Assembly (NCBI GenBank): GCA_019690095.1
Contig: JADGGD010000003.1
Coordinates: 1-64,000, forward strand
Direction of reading: 5' to 3'
Length of the DNA stretch: 64,000 nucleotides
From: Chloroflexota bacterium
GTDB taxonomy: Bacteria; Chloroflexota; UBA6077; FW602-bin22; CADDYW01
Shown: positions 46,503-55,270 of the stretch, in pieces
Layout: each line of letters opens with the position of its first letter
Numbering within the stretch: the stretch's first letter is position 1
The notes under the pieces: model-generated
The model's input: the letters and a program-made list of their open reading frames with translations, nothing else
Databases searched by the model: none
What the model was told of the DNA's origin: nothing
Made by a program: the position numbers and the translations under genes

Positions 46503-49022
46503 TCAGAGGGTGGTGATCGGATCGACGTCGACCGTCCAGCGAGGCTCGAGGCTGAGACGGGCGAGGAGCCGCGCGAGACGATGCCCGCGCAAGAGAATCT
46601 GCCAGCGGTAGCGGCCCCGGATCTTGCGGCGGAAGGCCGGGGCCGGACCGATCACGTCGATCCCCTCCAGGGCCTCACGGCGAATCAGGCCCCGGATCTG
46701 CCGCGCCAGCTCTTCGGCTTCCCGCCGCACGCGCGCTTCGCCATAATCGACATACAGGAGACGCGCCAGCTCGCTGAAGGGGGGATAGCCGTGCTGGCGG
46801 CGGAAGGCGAGCTCTCGCTCGTAGAAGGCATGGTAGTCATGGGCGCTGGCGGCCTGAATGCAGTAGTGCTCTGGACAGTAAGTCTGAATGATCACCTTAC
46901 CCCCGAGTGGACCGCGGCCCGCACGGCCGGCAACCTGAGTGAGGAGCTGGAAGGTTCGCTCGGTAGCGCGGAAGTCAGGCAAATGCAGCGAGGTGTCGGC
47001 GCTGATGACGCCGACCAGCGTTACCCGGGGCAGGTCGAGGCCTTTCGCGATCATCTGGGTACCGACGAGGATATCGGCCTCGTGATTCACGAAGGCCCGG
47101 AGGATCTCCTCGTGGGCCCCCCGAGCACTCGCCGAGTCGCGATCCCACCGGAGTACCCGCGCGCGTGGGAAGGCCCGACGGGTTTCGGCCTCTAGCTTCT
47201 GCGTGCCAAGGCCGAAGTAGCGGATGTGACTGCCCCAGCAGTTCGGGCAACCCGCTGGCGCTGGCTCGCGGTGGTCGCACAGATGACAGACCAGATCCTC
47301 GACGTCGGAGTGGTAAACCAGGGGCACCTCACAACGTCCACAGCGCATGACGTGGCCGCAGTCGCGGCAGAGAACGAAGGTCGAGTCACCGCGTCGGTTC
47401 AGGAAGAGGATAACTTGTTCGCGCAGGCTCAGCGCGAGTTCGATCGCCTGACGGAGCGGCGTACTGAAGATCGTTCGGTTGCCGGCCCGAAGCTCGGCCC
47501 GGAGATCGACTATCTCGACCGGCGGCAGACCGCGTGCCCGCGGACCGCGTGCCTGGTCCGCCGTCAGATCCGCCGCAGACCCGCGCACCCCGGCGCTGCC
47601 TGCAGGACGTGCTGATGCGCGCCCGAGGGCAACCTCAATCCGCTCGGGAAGGTAGAGCACCCGCAAGCGGCCGCGCTCGGCGGCATAGGCCGATTCGAGG
47701 GAGGGGGTAGCGCTGCCCAGGACCACTGTGAGCCCGGCGAGCTCAGCCAGCTTGAGCGCGACATCGCGGGCATGGTAGCGGGGGGTCTTCTCCTGCTTGT
47801 ATGACCATTCGTGCTCTTCGTCAATGATGATGATCCCGAGATCGCGCACCGGCGCAAAGATTGCCGAACGCGAGCCGATCACGACGTCGGCCTCCCCGGC
47901 GCGGATCCGACGCCATTCGTCGAACCGCTCGCCCGCAGTGAGCCGGCTGTGGAGGACGGCTAGACGCCCGGGGAAGCGCCCGGCAAAACGCTGGATCGTC
48001 TGCGGGGTGAGGGCAATCTCCGGCACCAGGACGATCGCCCGACGCCCCAGCCGCAGTGCCTCGGCAATGGCTCGGAGGTACACCTCTGTCTTCCCACTGC
48101 CGGTAATGCCGTGGAGCAGGAAGGGTGCATACGCGCGCGCGGCGAGGGCGGTGCGAATCTCAGCAAAGGCCGCCTCCTGGGCCGGGGTGAGCTGCGGGGG
48201 CGGAATGATTGGAAAGTCGCGGTAGGCGAGAGGGTCCCGGCGGACCTCACGCCGCTCGATGCTCACCAGGCCCCGCCGGGCCAGCGCGGCGACTATCGCG
48301 GCATCCCCAACCCCTTCATCTCGCAGGGTAACCAGGGGTATCGCAGCGCCGGGCCCTGCGCGCAAGATGCGTTCGAACGCCGCGCGCTGCCGCGGCGCCC
48401 GCTGCAGTGCAGCGAGCGCCGCAGGGACCGCCACGCCCTCCACCGCGAGCCGGACGTAGGTCTCGATCCGTGGCCGGGTCGCCGCCGGGCGGATCGCCGT
48501 CTCACGGTGGACCAACCCGAAGCTAACCAGCCGGCGCAGGATCCGCTCAGTCTGGCGAGCCAGCCGACGGCGGGCGAGGAGACCGCGCAGGTATCCAAGC
48601 TCCACGCGGCGCTTCTGCCGGAGGGCCTCGAGCACGATCTGCTCGCCCTCATCGAGCCCATCTGGCGGTTCAACACCGGCCGCGAGTGAGATGATCGTGT
48701 GAGGACGCTGGGCAACCCCCGGCGGGAGCATCAGGTTCAGCGCGTCAATGAGCGCACAGCAGTAATGCTCGGCGATCCAGCGCCCGAGCGCGACCCGGGC
48801 CGGCGAAAGGACCGGTTCGCTGTCGAGGAGGCGCGCGATGGACCGGATCGGCAGGTCCGGCGGCCGATCGACCCGCCCAACGACAATCCCCTGGGCCAGG
48901 ATATTCCCAAACGGCACGACCACCAGCGAGCCCACATCGATCGGCAGGTCCGGCTCATGGGCGTAGATGAAGGTGCTCGATCGGCCGCCTGGGGCATTGA
49001 CCGCAACCTCGACGTATGCCAT
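46503..49022 (-). CDS. priA: Primosomal protein N' (replication restart helicase PriA)
   Basis: 839 aa. N-terminal 3'-OH binding domain, Walker A HGITGSGKTEVYL, DEEH box in IIIDEEHEWSYKQEKTP, and the zinc region with C..C pairs in CRDCGHVMRCGRC and CHLCDHREPAPAGCPNC. Late motif GTQMIAKGLDLPRVTLVG and QVAGRAGRG. It restarts stalled replication forks. Start ATG 49022. It follows gmk on the same strand with a 21-base gap. Confidence 0.96.
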   Translation of the reverse strand: MAYVEVAVNAPGGRSSTFIYAHEPDLPIDVGSLVVVPFGNILAQGIVVGRVDRPPDLPIRSIARLLDSEPVLSPARVALGRWIAEHYCCALIDALNLMLPPGVAQRPHTIISLAAGVEPPDGLDEGEQIVLEALRQKRRVELGYLRGLLARRRLARQTERILRRLVSFGLVHRETAIRPAATRPRIETYVRLAVEGVAVPAALAALQRAPRQRAAFERILRAGPGAAIPLVTLRDEGVGDAAIVAALARRGLVSIERREVRRDPLAYRDFPIIPPPQLTPAQEAAFAEIRTALAARAYAPFLLHGITGSGKTEVYLRAIAEALRLGRRAIVLVPEIALTPQTIQRFAGRFPGRLAVLHSRLTAGERFDEWRRIRAGEADVVIGSRSAIFAPVRDLGIIIIDEEHEWSYKQEKTPRYHARDVALKLAELAGLTVVLGSATPSLESAYAAERGRLRVLYLPERIEVALGRASARPAGSAGVRGSAADLTADQARGPRARGLPPVEIVDLRAELRAGNRTIFSTPLRQAIELALSLREQVILFLNRRGDSTFVLCRDCGHVMRCGRCEVPLVYHSDVEDLVCHLCDHREPAPAGCPNCWGSHIRYFGLGTQKLEAETRRAFPRARVLRWDRDSASARGAHEEILRAFVNHEADILVGTQMIAKGLDLPRVTLVGVISADTSLHLPDFRATERTFQLLTQVAGRAGRGPLGGKVIIQTYCPEHYCIQAASAHDYHAFYERELAFRRQHGYPPFSELARLLYVDYGEARVRREAEELARQIRGLIRREALEGIDVIGPAPAFRRKIRGRYRWQILLRGHRLARLLARLSLEPRWTVDVDPITTL

Positions 49023-49043
49023 TGGGGATCGCCCCCGGCCTGC

Positions 49044-49730
49044 TCAGTCGAGACGGATCTCTCGCGGATGAACACGCAGGCGCTCGGCGGTGATGATCGC
49101 CTTTACCTGCGCGACGGCGCACTCGAGCTGACCCTGGCGGTTAATGACCAGGTAGTCATACCGGGGAAGCTGGCGCAGCTCCTCACGTGCCTGCTGGATC
49201 CTCTTCTGGAAGGCCTCCTCGGTTTCGGTCCCCCGGCGCCGCAGGCGCTGGACGAGCTCGTCGAAGCTGGCTGGCCCCAGGTAGATGAAAACGGCATTCG
49301 GCGCCTTCTGCTTCACCTGCGCCGCCCCCTGGACGTCGATCTTGAGCAGAACGGTCTGTCCGGCCGCCAGCGCACGGCGGACGTCTTCGATCGGCGTTCC
49401 GTAGGGAACCCCGTAGACCTCGGCCCATTCCAGGAACCGTCCGGTCGCGCGCCACTGAGCGAACTCCTCGGTCGTGAGGAAGTGGTAGCTCTTGCCGGGA
49501 ATCTCTCCCGGACGGATCGGCCGACAGGTGGCAGTCACGATGCGCGTGAAGGGGAAGCCTTCCTCCTCCAGCCGGGTGATCACCGCGTCTTTGCCGGCGC
49601 CGCTCGGACCAGAGAGGATAACCAGCAAACCGGACCGCGGGGGCAAAAGCTCGCTGTAGGGCCAGGTCGCCGGGACATCGGTCGAACACACAGGGTCCTG
49701 CACGGGGGAGGAATCACCCGACCGGGTCAT
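49044..49730 (-). CDS. gmk: Guanylate kinase
   Basis: 228 aa, with an N-terminal extension of about 30 residues before the P-loop. P-loop SGPSGAGKDAVI, GMP-binding EGFPFTRIVTATCRP, RPGEIPGKSYHFLT, LKIDVQGAAQV. It converts GMP to GDP with ATP. ATG 49730 chosen; GTG 49733 is next to it. Downstream is priA, and upstream the divergent rqcH gene begins 34 bases away. The extension might be disordered, which is uncommon but seen in some phyla. Confidence 0.93.
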   Translation of the reverse strand: MTRSGDSSPVQDPVCSTDVPATWPYSELLPPRSGLLVILSGPSGAGKDAVITRLEEEGFPFTRIVTATCRPIRPGEIPGKSYHFLTTEEFAQWRATGRFLEWAEVYGVPYGTPIEDVRRALAAGQTVLLKIDVQGAAQVKQKAPNAVFIYLGPASFDELVQRLRRRGTETEEAFQKRIQQAREELRQLPRYDYLVINRQGQLECAVAQVKAIITAERLRVHPREIRLD

Positions 49731-49747
49731 CACATTCCCGTCCGTGG

Positions 49748-49753
49748 TATACT
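49748..49753 (+). promoter_or_regulatory. -10 box close to the rqcH start
   Basis: TATACT at 49748-49753 ends only ten bases before the rqcH ATG at 49764; the usual start of transcription would be near 49760. No -35 or ribosome-binding site is clear, so a leaderless or nearly leaderless transcript is possible. Confidence 0.45.
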
Positions 49754-49763
49754 CGTTCCTGAT

Positions 49764-51563
49764 ATGACGTATGATGGCTTAACCATGGCCGCGCTAGCCG
49801 TCGAGTTGCGCAGCGCCCTCGGCGGCGCGCGGGTGCAGAAGATCGTCCAACCGGATCCCCTGAGCATCGCCCTGGAGCTTTACGGGAACCACCGACGCCA
49901 GTGGCTCCTCCTCTCGGCCGATCCCCGGTATCCCCGCGTCTACCTCGCCACGGATCGCCCTGGTCGCGGCGTCGAGACCCCAACGCCGCTCCTGCTCCTG
50001 CTTCGCAAGCACATCGACGGACGCCGCCTGACGGCGATCGAGCAACCGCCAGGTGAGCGAATTCTCATCTTCTCATTCGCCAGTCCTGCGGTGCCCGATG
50101 ATGTCCGCGATGACGGGCCATCCCGGGAGAGCGCGCCGCGCGCCCCATTCCGCCTGATTATAGAGGCGATTGGTCAGTATAGCAATCTGATTCTGGTCGA
50201 TGCTGAGGGAATCGTACGAGAGGCAGCACGGCGCGTCACGGCTGATCAGAACCGCTACCGGGTCACCCTCCCCCACCACCCGTATGTCCCACCGCCTGCC
50301 CAGAACAAGCGGCAGACGGAGACGGCGAGTCCGGGGGACTGCCAGCTGATCCTCGCGGCAGTGCCGCCGGGGAGTGCCGTCTGGCAGGCCCTGGTGGGCG
50401 GCTTCGCAGGCCTGGGACCGCTGGCGGCACGTGAGATCACCTTCCGCGCGCTGGGCGATGCCCGTGCCCGGGTACCTGCGGAGGTCTCCGAGCAGGCACG
50501 GGTTGCCGAGCGCCTTGCTGCAGCACTCCGGGAGATCGTCGATCCGATCCTGGCTGGCCAATTCCAGGCTTCAGTTGCCCTCGACGGTGAGACGATCGTG
50601 GCGTTCGCGCCGTACCCACTCACCCACCTCGGCACGTGGCAGCCCCGGCCCAGCCTGAGCACCGCGGCGGAAGAGTTTTACCGGCAGGAGCAGGGGGTCC
50701 GCGCGGTGGACCTGGCCCGGCGCGCCCTCCAGGCCACTCTAGAGCGTGAGCGCTCTCTTGCCGAGCGCAAGCGCGAATCGCTCCAGCGCGCGCTCGCCGG
50801 GGCGAGCCAGGCCGACGACTACCGTCAGCGGGGTGACCTCCTGCTCGCCTATGCGTCGACGATCCCGCGAGGCGCAACGCAGGTTACGCTGGATGGGGTG
50901 ACCATCGAGCTCGACCCACGGCTTGGAGCTGTAGAGAACGCGCGAGCCTATTACCGCCGCTACCAGAAGACGAAGGCCGCCCTGCAGGAGGTGCCGGCGC
51001 TCCTGCAGGAGACAGAGCTCCGTTTGCGCTATCTGGACGAGCTGGCGGTGCTGGCGGAGATCGCGGAGACGGTTGAGGCCATCCGCGCGCTTCAGCAGGA
51101 GGTACGCCCGGCAAGCGAAGGGGAGCGGCCTTCAGGGCGGCGCCGCCGTCCGCGACAGCCGCCCGGTGGAGTATTGCGCCTGCAACTTGCCGACGGGACC
51201 GAGGTGCTCGTTGGACGCACTGCTCGCCAGAACCACGAGGTGACATTCGAGCTGGCACGTCCGGACGATATCTGGCTCCACGCGCGCGGCTGTCCCGGGG
51301 CGCACGTTATCCTTCGGGCGAACGGTAAAGAGGTATCACCGCGCTTGATTCGGGAAGCCGCGGCCATCGCTGCCTACTACAGCGCGAACCGGGCGTCCGA
51401 TCGGGTGACCGTCGATTGGACCCGCCGGAAGTTCGTGCGTCGTCTCGGCACGGGAACACCGGGGTTGGTATCGTACTCCGGCGAGCAGAGTGTCGTCGTC
51501 CGCCCACGCGATCCGCTGGCCGCACCCGCGCCGGCGGAGGATTCCATCCGCCAGGCTGGTTGA
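49764..51563 (+). CDS. rqcH: Ribosome quality control factor RqcH (NFACT family)
   Basis: 599 aa, NFACT-N/fibronectin-binding A-like protein. N-terminus MTYDGLTMAALAVELRSALGGARV, then YSNLILVDAEG, a long coiled-coil (RSLAERKRESLQRAL), and the C-terminal NFACT-R domain with DDIWLHARGCPGAHV and a basic RRKFVRR tail. RqcH binds split 50S subunits with peptidyl-tRNA and adds C-terminal alanine tails to stalled nascent chains. At the position of the Asp-Arg pair used for tRNA binding in Bacillus RqcH, this protein reads Glu98-Arg99. A much longer in-frame reading starts within priA/gmk on the other strand and was rejected. Confidence 0.88.
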   Translation: MTYDGLTMAALAVELRSALGGARVQKIVQPDPLSIALELYGNHRRQWLLLSADPRYPRVYLATDRPGRGVETPTPLLLLLRKHIDGRRLTAIEQPPGERILIFSFASPAVPDDVRDDGPSRESAPRAPFRLIIEAIGQYSNLILVDAEGIVREAARRVTADQNRYRVTLPHHPYVPPPAQNKRQTETASPGDCQLILAAVPPGSAVWQALVGGFAGLGPLAAREITFRALGDARARVPAEVSEQARVAERLAAALREIVDPILAGQFQASVALDGETIVAFAPYPLTHLGTWQPRPSLSTAAEEFYRQEQGVRAVDLARRALQATLERERSLAERKRESLQRALAGASQADDYRQRGDLLLAYASTIPRGATQVTLDGVTIELDPRLGAVENARAYYRRYQKTKAALQEVPALLQETELRLRYLDELAVLAEIAETVEAIRALQQEVRPASEGERPSGRRRRPRQPPGGVLRLQLADGTEVLVGRTARQNHEVTFELARPDDIWLHARGCPGAHVILRANGKEVSPRLIREAAAIAAYYSANRASDRVTVDWTRRKFVRRLGTGTPGLVSYSGEQSVVVRPRDPLAAPAPAEDSIRQAG

Positions 51564-51603
51564 GTCGGTGGACGGGAGAGGCCACGGCGTGGAAGGAGGC
51601 AAG

Positions 51604-52044
51604 ATGCACCCCGGTGGGATGATCATTCGCCCTGGTGTCGCGGCAATCGTTCGCGATCCCGAGGGACGCATCCTCCTGCACCAGCGGCGGGGCGAGGGGA
51701 AGTGGGCTCCTCCCAGTGGGACAGTGGAGCCGGGGGAGTCACTCGTGCAGGCGCTGCAGCGCGAGCTCGTCGAGGAGACCGGGCTCGTGGTCACTGTGGA
51801 GCGGCTGGTCGGTCTGTACTCCGATCCTGCCTATCAGATCGTGCGCTATCCCAACGGGCAGGTGGTCCATTTCGTGACCGCGCTGTTTACCGTCCGGGCG
51901 CGCGGTGGTGCGTTCTGGGGATCTGATGAGGGCATCGCCTGGGACTGGTTCAGGCCGGATGCCCTGCCCGCTGACCTTCTGCCCTACGCGGTGGTCTGGA
52001 TCGGTGATGCACTGGCAGGTACCATGGAGCCGCTTATCCGCTAG
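51604..52044 (+). CDS. Nudix hydrolase
   Basis: 146 aa. The Nudix box GTVEPGESLVQALQRELVEETGLV matches GX5EX7REUXEEXGU. It hydrolyses nucleoside diphosphate-linked compounds; the specific substrate is unknown. Start ATG 51604 after AAGGAGG, just downstream of rqcH (gap about 40 bases). The N-terminus HPGGMIIRPGVAAIV leads straight into the fold. A hairpin follows at 52053. Confidence 0.9.
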   Translation: MHPGGMIIRPGVAAIVRDPEGRILLHQRRGEGKWAPPSGTVEPGESLVQALQRELVEETGLVVTVERLVGLYSDPAYQIVRYPNGQVVHFVTALFTVRARGGAFWGSDEGIAWDWFRPDALPADLLPYAVVWIGDALAGTMEPLIR

Positions 52045-52052
52045 CAATGTTA

Positions 52053-52082
52053 CGTACGGCCCTGACCAGTCAGGGCCGTACG
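52053..52082. terminator. Perfect 13-base-stem hairpin between convergent genes
   Basis: CGTACGGCCCTGA (52053-52065) pairs with TCAGGGCCGTACG (52070-52082) around a CCAG loop. It sits between the Nudix stop and the ferritin-like stop, and could act in both directions. Confidence 0.6.
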
Positions 52083-52112
52083 CAGTATTGCCGAGACCGG
52101 CCTTGCCTATGA

Positions 52113-52823
52113 CTATGACGCGCGGCGAGCCATCTTCTGGGGTTGGCCGCGTTCCTGGGCGATCTTGACAAGCTCCTCGTGCATCGTGGGGATCTGCTTG
52201 CCCGTTGAGGCATCGTAGGCGAAGAGGATAGTCGCGAGCTCGTCGGCATGCTGGACTTCTTCCTCCAGAGCGTGTTCGAAGAGCCGACGCGTCGCGTTAT
52301 CAGCGAAGCCACAGGTGCGGATGATCTCCTCGTAGAAGTCGATGGTCTGGCGCTCGCCGATGAGGTCCGCCTCGAGCATGCTCCGGAGGTCATGGTTGTA
52401 CTCGGTCGGCATCGGGCTGAAGTGCGCAATATCCTCCGGCTTATCGCAGGGAACGCCGCCGAGCTGCTGAATGCGCTCCCCGAACATGCGGGCATGCTCG
52501 TATTCATCCTCGGCATGGTCCTTGAATACCTCGCGGATCTCGGCACTGGCAAGATCCGAAGCCATGAAGAAGTGGTGCCAGTACTGGAGGAAAGAGGACC
52601 ACTCGCCAGCCTGCGCTCGCTGGAGAAGGGCGACAATCTCTCGCGGGTCGGCTTTATAGCCAGCAGTCAGTGCTCCATCGGGCAGGTTCTGTTCGGCATC
52701 CTGCATCATCTTCTGCAGGCGTTCCTGCCAGATCAGCTCCGGTGAGGCGGTCTGGCCGCGGGTCGCAGTACCACCTAATCGCTCCGGCTCGGGTGCGCTC
52801 TGGCGATGCCACTGGTCAGCCAT
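52113..52823 (-). CDS. Ferritin-like diiron protein
   Basis: 236 aa. Four-helix bundle with two ExxH-type sites: GEWSSFLQYWHHFF then EDEYEHARMFGERI, and MLEADLIGERQTIDFYEE then EEEVQHADELA, giving the usual diiron ligands of the rubrerythrin/bacterioferritin-like superfamily. It lacks a rubredoxin domain. Likely iron storage or peroxide protection (inference). Start ATG 52823 after AGAGAGGTGA. An unusual inverted repeat lies upstream at 52850. Confidence 0.85.
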   Translation of the reverse strand: MADQWHRQSAPEPERLGGTATRGQTASPELIWQERLQKMMQDAEQNLPDGALTAGYKADPREIVALLQRAQAGEWSSFLQYWHHFFMASDLASAEIREVFKDHAEDEYEHARMFGERIQQLGGVPCDKPEDIAHFSPMPTEYNHDLRSMLEADLIGERQTIDFYEEIIRTCGFADNATRRLFEHALEEEVQHADELATILFAYDASTGKQIPTMHEELVKIAQERGQPQKMARRAS

Positions 52824-52849
52824 CAGTCACCTCTCTGGTGTGCTCCGGC

Positions 52850-52884
52850 GGCCCACTCTGCATAGTTATTCGATGCAGCGGGCC
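52850..52884. promoter_or_regulatory. Nested inverted repeat upstream of the ferritin-like gene
   Basis: Outer arms GGCCC (52850-52854) and GGGCC (52880-52884); inner arms CTGCAT (52858-52863) and ATGCAG (52873-52878) with a 9-base AT-rich centre. Located 27-61 bases upstream of the ferritin-like start in the divergent spacer; it could be an operator. Confidence 0.4.
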
Positions 52885-53045
52885 ACCGTGCCGCTACCGG
52901 CAAGACCGGTGCCGGGCGGCACGGCCGGCTGAAGCGACAGAAGAACCGCAACTGTGATGCGCAGTCCAGTTGGCACTACAATGGATAGTCGACGCAGTCC
53001 CGATGCCGGGCTGTCCGCCTGAGCGAGCAGTAAGGAGAGAATGTA

Positions 53046-53921
53046 GTGCAAGATCGCCCGCGTCTATGCCTGATGATGGTGCACGCGCACCCTGATGACG
53101 AGTCGATTGGCACCGGTGGGACGTTCCTCCGGTATGCCGAGCAGGGGGTGCGGACCGTTCTCGTCTGCGCAACCGCCGGCGAGGAAGGAGAAATTCACGA
53201 TCCGGATCTGGACCCGATCGAGGCCCGCCCCCGCCTGGGTGAGATCCGCCGAGGCGAGCTTGCCTGCGCCGCACGGGTCCTCGGGATCCACGCGGTAGAG
53301 CTGCTTGGCTACCGTGATAGCGGCATGGCCGGCACGCCGGCCAACCAGCATCCGGCGTCGTTCCACCAGGCCGATCCTACTGAGGCAGCTGCGCGCCTTG
53401 TTCGCCTGATTCGCCGCTACCGTCCACAGGTTCTCGTCTCCTATAACGCGCGCGGTTTTTACGGGCATCCCGATCACATCAAGGCATACGAGGTAACGCG
53501 TCTGGCCTTCGAGCGCGCCGGGGATCCGTCGTTTGCACCGGCAGCGCATCTCGCACCGTGGCAACCGCTCAAGCGGTACGAGACGGCGGTCGCCCACAGC
53601 ACGATGATGCGCTGGCGGGAGATCGAGCGACAGCTTGATCCCGGCGCGGCGGCTCGCCAGCAGGAGACGGGCTTCGATCCGGATCGTCTTGCAACGCCGG
53701 ATGAGCAGATCACCACGCGGATCGACATCCGCCCCTACCTCACCCGCCGCCAGGAGGCGATCCGCTGTCATCGGACCCAGATCCCCCCGGACAGTCCATT
53801 CCTGCGCCCCATCTCAGACGAGGCGGTGGCCGCGGCGCTCGGGACCGAGGAGTACGTTCTGGCGCGTTCGCTGGTCCGCACCCCGCCGGTCGAGGACGAC
53901 CTCTTCGCCGGTCTGCGCTAG
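53046..53921 (+). CDS. PIG-L family deacetylase
   Basis: 291 aa. Zinc-binding HAHPDDES near residue 15 and YGHPDHIKAYEV later are the HxxDD and HxxH motifs of the PIG-L/LmbE fold (N-acetylglucosaminyl-inositol and thiol-conjugate deacetylases such as MshB, Mca and BshB). Its long C-terminus is closer to MshB/Mca type than the short BshB type. GTG 53046 after AAGGAGAG. It is followed by a zinc dehydrogenase on the other strand. A low-molecular-weight thiol role is possible but unproven. Confidence 0.87.
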   Translation: MQDRPRLCLMMVHAHPDDESIGTGGTFLRYAEQGVRTVLVCATAGEEGEIHDPDLDPIEARPRLGEIRRGELACAARVLGIHAVELLGYRDSGMAGTPANQHPASFHQADPTEAAARLVRLIRRYRPQVLVSYNARGFYGHPDHIKAYEVTRLAFERAGDPSFAPAAHLAPWQPLKRYETAVAHSTMMRWREIERQLDPGAAARQQETGFDPDRLATPDEQITTRIDIRPYLTRRQEAIRCHRTQIPPDSPFLRPISDEAVAAALGTEEYVLARSLVRTPPVEDDLFAGLR

Positions 53922-53939
53922 AGGTGCGGGCACGCGGGG

Positions 53940-55013
53940 TCAGGCGAGGTCGATGACCCCTCGGGCGACCTCGCCCGCCTCCATAGCGCGGAACGCCTCG
54001 TTGATCTCATCCAGGCCGAAGCGGCGGGTGATCAGCTCGTCGAGCTTGATTCGCCCTTCCATATAGAGATCGACGATGCGGGGAAAATCGACCTGCGGCC
54101 GTGCCGATCCATAGGCACAGCCCATCAGCGTCTTCGCCTGGCGCATCAGCCAGACCGGCTTGATGGTCAGCTCGGCGTTCTCGTCGGCCACGCCGACAAC
54201 GACCGCGGTGCCTCCTTTGCGAATGCTCTCGTATGCCTGATTAATGGTAGCCGGATTGCCGATCACTTCGAAGGCATAGTCAGCTCCATAGCCGCCAGTT
54301 AGCGCGCGCACGCGCTCGACAACATCTTCCCGGGCCGCGTTGATCAGGTGGGTCGCGCCCATCGCCCGGGCAAACTCGAGCTTGTTATCTCGCACATCGA
54401 CGGCAATGATCCGGGCCGCGCCGGCCAGGCGCGCGCCCTGGACGACATTGAGCCCAACCCCACCGGTTCCGATGACGACGACGTTGCTCCCCGGCTCGAC
54501 CCGCGCGGTGTTGATCACGGCCCCGATCCCGGTCGTCACGCCGCAGGCAACCAGGGAGCAGACAGCCAGCGGAGCATCGTCGCGGATCTTGACTACGTTC
54601 TTTTCCGAGACGACCGTTCGCTCGGCATAGGTAGCGACCTCGAGGAACTGATTGATCACCTGGCCGTTTTTGAAGAGACGCGGCCGCGCCGGCCGGGCCG
54701 GTGTACAGAGATAGGGCATGCCGCGCACGCAGTAGTAGCACTCTCCGCACTTCGGGCCAAAGGCGATGATCACGTGGTCGCCTGGCGCGACGCGGGTCAC
54801 ATTCGGACCGACCGCGGTGACGATTCCCGCCCCCTCGTGGCCGAGGACGACCGGGAGGATGGTTGGCGTATCGCGCTGGATATGATGGAGATCGGAATGG
54901 CAAACACCGCTCGCAACAAGCCGGACCTCGACCTCGCCCGCTCCAGGTGAGGCCAGATCAAGGTCATCAATGACCAGGGGGGTGCGCCGCTCGTACAGGA
55001 CCGCTGCTTTCAT
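53940..55013 (-). CDS. Zinc-dependent alcohol dehydrogenase (MDR)
   Basis: 357 aa. Catalytic zinc: SGVCHSDLHH, GHEGAG; structural zinc: CGECYYCVRGMPYLC. Nucleotide-binding GTGGVGLNVVQGA. The overall pattern (late FPRIVDLYMEGRIKLDELI) resembles class III alcohol/thiol-formaldehyde dehydrogenases and NDMA- or mycothiol-linked relatives, but the substrate is not decidable here. Start ATG 55013 with AGGAG upstream. It converges with the PIG-L gene. Confidence 0.87.
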   Translation of the reverse strand: MKAAVLYERRTPLVIDDLDLASPGAGEVEVRLVASGVCHSDLHHIQRDTPTILPVVLGHEGAGIVTAVGPNVTRVAPGDHVIIAFGPKCGECYYCVRGMPYLCTPARPARPRLFKNGQVINQFLEVATYAERTVVSEKNVVKIRDDAPLAVCSLVACGVTTGIGAVINTARVEPGSNVVVIGTGGVGLNVVQGARLAGAARIIAVDVRDNKLEFARAMGATHLINAAREDVVERVRALTGGYGADYAFEVIGNPATINQAYESIRKGGTAVVVGVADENAELTIKPVWLMRQAKTLMGCAYGSARPQVDFPRIVDLYMEGRIKLDELITRRFGLDEINEAFRAMEAGEVARGVIDLA

Positions 55014-55077
55014 GGAGGCTCCTGGGATCGGATATAGTCCGGTGGCCTACTGGCCAGCGGCGAGCCGCCGGCCCCGG

Positions 55078-55097
55078 GGCGCCGTGCACCCGGCGCC
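55078..55097. repeat. Short inverted repeat in the divergent spacer
   Basis: GGCGCCG (55078-55084) and CGGCGCC (55091-55097) form a 7-base stem in the 257-base spacer between the dehydrogenase and the isomerase genes. A TATTCT -10-like box for the isomerase is at 55233-55238. Confidence 0.35.
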
Positions 55098-55270
55098 GGA
55101 ACGGCTTTCCGCCCGGGAGGGCAGAGGCCCGGGATCCGATCATGGCGCAGTCGCACGGGCGGCCCGGGTGAGGCCAGGGCGACGATAGCACACCGCTGGC
55201 GCCGCGTCTAGCCTGGTGCAGTGCGCCTGTGCTATTCTCCCCCTGTCCAGATCGCGAAAGGAGGGCCGGT

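Noticed and set aside
48699-49763. Long in-frame extension upstream of rqcH
   Set aside because: It runs through priA and gmk on the other strand, is low quality, and the conserved NFACT start is at 49764.
52850-52884. Fur box upstream of the ferritin-like gene
   Set aside because: The GATAAT-like hexamer repeats of a Fur site are absent.
53046-55013. Mycothiol pathway from the PIG-L and zinc dehydrogenase pair
   Set aside because: Family resemblance is real, but no mshA, mshC or mshD is present, so only a loose suggestion is kept.
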